Source of the DNA: Panax quinquefolius
Lineage: Eukaryota; Streptophyta; Magnoliopsida; Apiales; Araliaceae
Assembly (NCBI GenBank): GCA_020205615.1
Contig: CM035173.1
Span: 54,817,800-54,881,799 of the forward strand
DNA length: 64,000 nucleotides
Direction of reading: 5' to 3'
Shown: piece by piece, positions 59,088-64,000 of the stretch
How the letters are laid out: each line of letters starts with the position of its first letter
Numbering within the stretch: position 1 is the stretch's first letter
Program-made: the position numbers and the translations under genes
Notes under the pieces: model-generated
The model's input: the letters and a program-made list of their open reading frames with translations, nothing else
Told to the model about the DNA's origin: nothing
The model's database searches: none

Positions 59088-59275
59088 GCAATTAAACGCA
59101 CTGTATGTAAAATCCAAGCTCATCAGACAAAGTATGATCACAGTTTTATATATATATATATATAATCCATTAAACGCTCCAGACCGAAATCTAGGCTCAA
59201 TCAAGGCATAACTCGAAAATGTTAGTCCATATAAAAACATATACATACATATATAAGTATATATATATAGATAGA
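58660..59275. repeat. TA microsatellites interleaved with about 60 bp units
   Basis: (TA)n runs at about 58663-58680, 58688-58730, 58892-58941, 59038-59083 and 59144-59163. They are separated by related 50-60 bp units, most clearly the tandem pair 58741-58800 / 58801-58861 (ACCGCCACAGAGTAAACTCC type). Confidence 0.75.
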
Positions 59276-59572
59276 AATGAAAACCATGGACTGAAGTCTG
59301 GGCAAACACACTTACACGACTCTCAATGTGTACAACAGTGTGTGCTAATATGAGAAGAAAGCTTTATAGAATGTAAGAAGGCTTACAGTGGGCTGCCAAA
59401 GTAGACTTCTATGATTCTATGTGGATAAATACTCAGCTCCCGACGGACAAAAGATAGCTATATGTGAGCTAACAGAAGAGGAAACACTCAATATGGGTGT
59501 GTACAGAGTAAAATGGACAGGGCTTCCTCGCATTTTCTCCCTCTTCTCTCCCTTAAAATTGTTGACCCCCAG

Positions 59573-59585
59573 CCTATATTTATAG
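59573..59585 (+). promoter_or_regulatory. TATA-like box of Ogre-like LTR B
   Basis: CCTATATTTATAG at a position fitting the end of U3. Confidence 0.4.
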
Positions 59586-60239
59586 ACTAATGGTCGTAGG
59601 TGTACCTGCGGTAGTCGTAGTTACACCTGCGGCTGGTCGTGGTGGGCCTAAGCTTTGCGGGTCCCGTCGTCTTGAAGTACGTGCACTCACGCACTGTAAT
59701 ATCCGCTCGAACTTGCAGAACTTCAATCCGAGCTTCCGAATAAGGTATATGTGACCTTCTTCGGATAACTTGTGTTGAGAGTTACACAATGACATGGATT
59801 AGAGGTTGTACGAAGTCTGGAAGAGGGGACCATGCCCATGGTCTTCAAGCTTCAAATTCTATCCGGTGTACTGCCACGCGTAATAGTCACTCAGGATTGG
59901 ATATCCTGGTTCTTGAAGGAAATAGTTGTATGTATGTATGTACTGAAGTGTCGAGACGATGTGGCAAGATGACGTTTGACTCTTCGCCGGGGTTATCGCC
60001 GATTTGAGTTGAAAGCAGACGTTTCTCAGGGTTACATCTGAGATTGGACTGCTGCAAGTGTTTGAATGTTGCAAGGTCATCTTTTAAGTGCCTGTATGCC
60101 CGTTGTTAGCTTCAGGTTTGAGAGATGAATGCCTCGGTAGGAGGTCTGAGATTGAAGCTGATCGCATGTGTTTAAAACAAGCATTTCCGGAGTTATCGCC
60201 GGAACTGCAACAACATTCCTTGGGGTTATCGGTAAGGAT

Positions 60240-60420
60240 AAAACTTGGGGTTATCTCTGAGGTTGGAAATGATCCTTCCGGTGTGTGTTCTGTGGTTGAG
60301 AATGAGACTCTCGGTGTGTGGTCCGGGGTTGAGACTGATGTTCCCGGTGTGTGGTCCGGGTTGTGAACTGATCCTCCGTTAGTATCCATAATGGAGACCG
60401 AACTTCCGGTGGTATCCGGA
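60240..60420 (+). repeat. Imperfect ~33 bp repeats in LTR B
   Basis: Three to four units of the form GGTTGAGACTGATGTTCC then CGGTGTGTGGTCCGG. Confidence 0.6.
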
Positions 60421-60892
60421 ATGAACGTGAGCTGTCTTCTAGGGTTATCTCCGAAAGATAATTCTGCCCTCCTGTAATGTTAGTAACAGTTGTGCAGAAA
60501 ATTTTTGAGTGTCTACAGATGCCCCTCTTAATCATATTCATGCAATGCAAGGCATGGATAGGATAAAGAATCCTAAACACTTGAAATGCAAGTGAAATAA
60601 ACATGATGCTATGTGCAGCAACATGATGCAAATGTATGATGCATGATTGTCATGTAATCCTGCTGGGTTGACAATCAGTGATGGCTTGGACATGCGATCC
60701 ATGTCTCCAAGGATGTTGACATTGGGACTATCACCAAAGTCATGAATCCTAGACACTGGCTTATATTCCATAGAGGTACCTCTTGTGTGTAAGAGATCTG
60801 TGGAGATAAAGCTATATCTGCTTGAGGATGTGTATAACATATTCCCTCATCCTATTGGAGTTACCGCCAATAGCCTGTTGTTGTCAGGGTTG

Positions 60893-61100
60893 CCTGACCT
60901 TCGTTGATGTGTGCATCACCAGATAGATCCCTGATGGGTGCATTATCAAGGTTGCTTGACCTTCATTGATGTGTGTATCAATGGTTGGATTGTGTTGTAA
61001 CCCCCGCCAGGGAAAGGTTGATGAGTTGCATCGATGGGTTTACTTGCCATCGGCTGACATAACGTCAAGGCTGCTTGACCTTCATTGATGTGTGTATCAA
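60893..61100 (+). repeat. Repeated GTCAAG...CTTGAC hairpins
   Basis: Copies at 60893-60908 (GTCAGG-GTTG-CCTGAC), 60945-60960 and 61064-61079 (GTCAAG-GCTG-CTTGAC). Each is followed by TTCRTTGATGTGTGYATCA, itself a TGAT...ATCA inverted repeat. Confidence 0.7.
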
Positions 61101-61104
61101 TGGT

Positions 61105-61320
61105 TGAATGCGCTGTAACCCCCATCGGGGATATGCGAATATTTGAAAGATGTGCGTTGTGACCCCCACCGGGGATACGTATATGTTTGAAACTTCGGCG
61201 TTATAACCCCTGCCGGGGATACGTATATGTTTGAAACTTTGGCGTTGTAACCCACACTGGGGATACGTGGATGCTTTAATTTCATAGATTCTGAGTTGTA
61301 ACCCCCGCCGGGGATACGTC
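61105..61320 (+). repeat. ~45 bp tandem repeats with CCCC..GGGG core
   Basis: Five units GTTGTAACCCCCRCCGGGG + ATACGTATATGTTTGAAAC (61110, 61157, 61200, 61246, 61295), with an outlying copy at 61003. Confidence 0.75.
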
Positions 61321-62359
61321 AGGGTTGGCTGGCGCTCATTGACGGCATCTGACCTTTGTGGGGTATTACCGAGTATGATTTGTGAAAGTTGAGGCCACTG
61401 GTATCATATACCTTGTATGTAGGTGAATACCAATGTGGAACATGTGGAGCTAGAGTTTGACACATGAATACCAGGATTTCGGGCTATTCCGCTCAATCGT
61501 GTATCGCTTTTATTCCTGATTTGGCCTTTTTAGCTTGCGAGACCTCCTTTTCAACTCTAACTGGAGCTAGCCGGAGGTGTGGAACCCATGTAGGAGTGCC
61601 GCAGGTACACCTGCAGCAGCCGTAGGTGGACCTGCAGCCAACCGTGGATATGTAAAGCCCAAAGGTTACTTTCATAAGTCATTTTCAAGCTACGCGACGA
61701 AGGAAATCTGAGAGCTTCTCATCAGATTTGTTGAGTTCAGGCAACTTTCTGCATAATCTGCTACCGTACCAGCGTTCTTTACTGTCCTGGTAACGTATGC
61801 ATGTATTCTTTTTTAGTTTCTATCCGTTGGAAAATGACTTATCACATGAAATGCATTTAGACACATAGTAGTGAATATGCATGCTGATATGACTTGATAA
61901 CAAATATTAAGCATAGTAAATGTTAGTATTAAACCATGCTGAACATAATGATATGAAAAAATTTGACTTTTGAAATAGTCAAATTTGAACCTTTTACTGT
62001 CATGTTCTTATCCTATCTGAAGACAAATGAGTAAAGGTAAACAAACAAAATAATCTTGGTGATTAGACCACACTTACAGATTTTTTACTGCAATGTATTA
62101 AATGCATATAAGATGTATATGACTGTGTATAGGTGTGCTACTAAATGGCCACCTAGTCATGCCTATATGCATGTGGATAGTCTCATTTATAGAGGGGCTA
62201 TGGCAAAATTTTCCCAAAATGTAGGAATGATTAGTCATGCATTTTTAACTCTACTTAAGATGTATGTTAAAACAATGCATGAATGCATGTTGAAAAGCTC
62301 CAGGTAATAATTTACCACACCCTTTTTGAGGTGATTTAGAGACTTGTTTTCCAGTTATC

Positions 62360-64000
62360 ATGGATCCGGATCAGCCGAGTAGTTCCCGTAGGACTACTTC
62401 AGGTATACGAAGGAGGGCTTCTAAAGAGCCTCAGCGCCAGTCTGTCAAACAACCTCGTCATTTGGTGGAGGCGATGATACGTCCTATCCGTGTTGATGTG
62501 TCGGATGTCGAGGACGATGAGGAGGATGTACCTCTCGAGGTTCCTGCTCCTGCTATACGTGTTCCCCGTAGGGAGTTGCCAGGAATTCAAGTGGCGAACC
62601 CAGATCTTCTGGGTGACTTGAGTCGGCATCCTTCATTATACCTGTATGCAAATGAGGTATGAAGTTAGATCTTAATCTTCCTTGTTTCCTATTGATGAGG
62701 AGTAAAGGATTCTGATGTTGATCTGCATTTGATGTAGGTTCCCGGCTTCACACAGCCTCGAGGGAACTGGTTTAGCATCCACTCTATGTATTAGGCTTTG
62801 CATGATGACTACAGAACGATTGTATATGGCTAGGGATTTGGAGCGTTCTTTTCCATTCTTCCCCGTCTCTGTCCCTGGGGTTACCTCAGGGTATTGTTTG
62901 AGTGGTGGTTTCACCAGACGTAGTCACTCCATTTGCTGGACTGCGAGGTGATGATGACGCCAATGGATTGGCGGTTTATCACATGTATGGAGTTTAGAGG
63001 GGATCCAATACCTTGTACAGCAGATATTACCCCTACTGCTGTCAGATCCTTGTTAGGAGTTTCGGTGGAAGCGCTCAAGGGTAAGACTGTTCGTACAGGT
63101 CCTTTGAGCGTAGATGCTATGAGCGGGCTGTTGAGTGAGCCCATACCCGATAATGTGAGAGTCAGGGACCGCATTCTTTGGCGATTGTTCCTGATGATCA
63201 TTAGGGGCTGCTTCATAGCAGATAATTCATATACGATGTCCTTCGTTTTGATCAGCGCCACTCGACACGTGGACCGTATAGGAGACTATGATTGGGGTTC
63301 CTACACCTTTGTCTACTTCCTCAGGGGAATACGCATGCGATCGCAGGGCTTAACCGAGGCATGGTTTGAATTCTACCCATTTCTGCTGGTGAGTGTTTCT
63401 CTTGACTTTTCCCATGTACAGGTTAAGAGTGTTGACTAACAGCAGATGTTTGCCTTTGTGTTGGTAGTTTTGGGCCTATGAGAGGCTTCCATGTTTGCGT
63501 CGTGTGAGTGTGTTAGGTTTGGATACCTATCCACGAGGACGGAGATGGCATCATTCTATACTGGCGGAGGTCCCTGTTGCTGAGGGTTTCACTCATTGTC
63601 GCCTATAGCTGGAGTTGTTGACAGCAGGTGTCATCGCATGGGTTCCTTACTCTGGGTAGCATTTGGGAGTTGGTTTTGAGGATGGGTACCCGACTGGAGT
63701 TGAGTACATCATTTCCACCCGCAGGATTCCTCTATTCAAAGATGGAGGATGGGAGCTCTATTTAGGAGAGCGTGCTATCAGGAGCACTACAGGAGAGATC
63801 CATATGCCGATCTTGCCTCCTGCCAGGCGTTATTGGCCTGTTTTGCAGTCACCCGTCATGATATCCCATTGTTGGGGATTGACAATTTTACTCTCTGTCG
63901 AGGGCCCCTCACTTTCGGAGATGTTCCATTCTTTGGATCCTCGTACCATTGGAGCTCGAGACACCGCCACACACGCTTTATGGGGATATGGTTCCGGATC
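62360..64000 (+). pseudogene. Plant mobile domain (PMD) gene, intron-containing, 3'-truncated by window
   Basis: Exon 1 is 62360-62656 (ATG, MDPDQPSSSRRTTSG; basic then acidic, VEDDEEDVPLE). Intron 1 is 62657-62737 (GTATGA...GATGTAG, 81 bp). Exon 2 is 62738-63388. Intron 2 is 63389-63467 (GTGAGT...TTGGTAG, 79 bp). Exon 3 runs from 63468 to the end. All exons join in one frame. The protein shows GFGAFFSILPRL, EVMMTPMDWRF, DPIPC and FWAYERLP, the pattern of the PMD/aminotransferase-like family. That family includes the MAIN/MAIL proteins and domains carried by MULEs and by some gypsy Tat-type extra ORFs. Five in-frame TAG codons lie at 62792, 62831, 62921 and, in exon 3, about 63606 and 63657; there are no frameshifts. 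It follows an Ogre-like LTR and leader, so it is probably that element's extra ORF (inference). A host gene relic or MULE-derived piece is the alternative. Confidence 0.75.

Larger units (their letters stand above)
57860..60517 (+). repeat. Ogre-like LTR, copy B
   Basis: Starts TGTCGACATCGGG, has GAAGGTGTTAGGCACCCC (58132-58149), a GT run (58206-58228), several TA runs, a TATA-like box (59573-59585) and ends GAGTGTCTACA at 60517. About 2.66 kb. The end is placed from memory of Ogre-type LTR ends and is less sure than the start. No reliable gene lies within it; the Ile/Tyr-rich frames at 58588-59309 are TA microsatellites. Confidence 0.6.
60518..62359 (+). other. Leader between LTR B and the PMD gene
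   Basis: No gene. It holds two families of hairpin-forming repeats (60893-61100 and 61003-61320) and a CCGCAGGTACACCTGCAG inverted repeat (about 61598-61650) also seen in the LTRs. The last ~700 bp (61660-62359) is AT-rich with nothing recognisable. Confidence 0.5.

Noticed and set aside
58588..59309. Ile/Tyr-rich open frames on both strands
   Set aside because: They are translations of (TA)n microsatellites.

Overview
This is a plant nuclear window, very probably from a repeat-rich eudicot. It is essentially all transposable element. Nested LTR retrotransposons of plant-specific lineages (Angela-like copia, Tekay/Del chromovirus, Tat/Retand and Ogre-like gypsy) fill almost every base, and the accessory genes have GT-AG introns. 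I see no intact host gene, no tRNA or rRNA gene and no CRISPR array. The species cannot be named from this.

Left part (1-25868). A copia element on the + strand (1-6685, its 5' LTR lies before the window) sits in the remnant of a chromovirus-like LTR (6686-7198). That remnant cuts the 5' LTR of a large Tat/Retand-like gypsy element (7199-19352) with gag, protease, RT, two RNase H domains and integrase. A 2.8 kb solo Tekay-type LTR (11959-14730, minus) is inserted in its integrase. Between pol and the 3' LTR the Tat element carries an antisense gene (16170-18357, minus) with two recognisable introns. The Tat element is itself inserted in the 5' LTR of a gag-only gypsy element (19353-25868) that also holds a probable copia-type solo LTR (19839-22622).

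Middle (25869-32795). AT-rich foldback DNA, a cluster of GCAACGAA/TTCGTTGC subterminal-type repeats, and a minus-strand gypsy remnant (gag fragment, PBS, LTR end) split by a second solo Tekay-type LTR (28181-31079, TSD CTTTT). An Ogre-like LTR (copy A) starts at 31311.

Right part (32796-64000). Copy A is split by a Tekay-derived element (32796-57459, TSD TGGGC) whose 3.6 kb LTRs enclose only about 334 bp of non-coding internal DNA with a PBS and a PPT. Its 5' LTR is split by a complete but coding-dead minus-strand copia element (34942-44450, TSD GTTGG). Its 3' LTR is split by a near full-length Tekay chromovirus (48732-57359) with gag, protease, RT, RNase H, integrase and chromodomain. Then comes a second Ogre-like LTR (copy B, 57860-60517), a leader with structured repeats, and an intron-containing plant mobile domain (PMD) gene that runs off the window and carries five in-frame TAG codons.

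No element here encodes an intact polyprotein. The most interesting signals are structural: a covarying hairpin repeated about 28 times in the Tekay-type LTRs, repeated hairpins in the copia and Ogre-like leaders, and two intron-bearing accessory genes carried on or beside retrotransposons.
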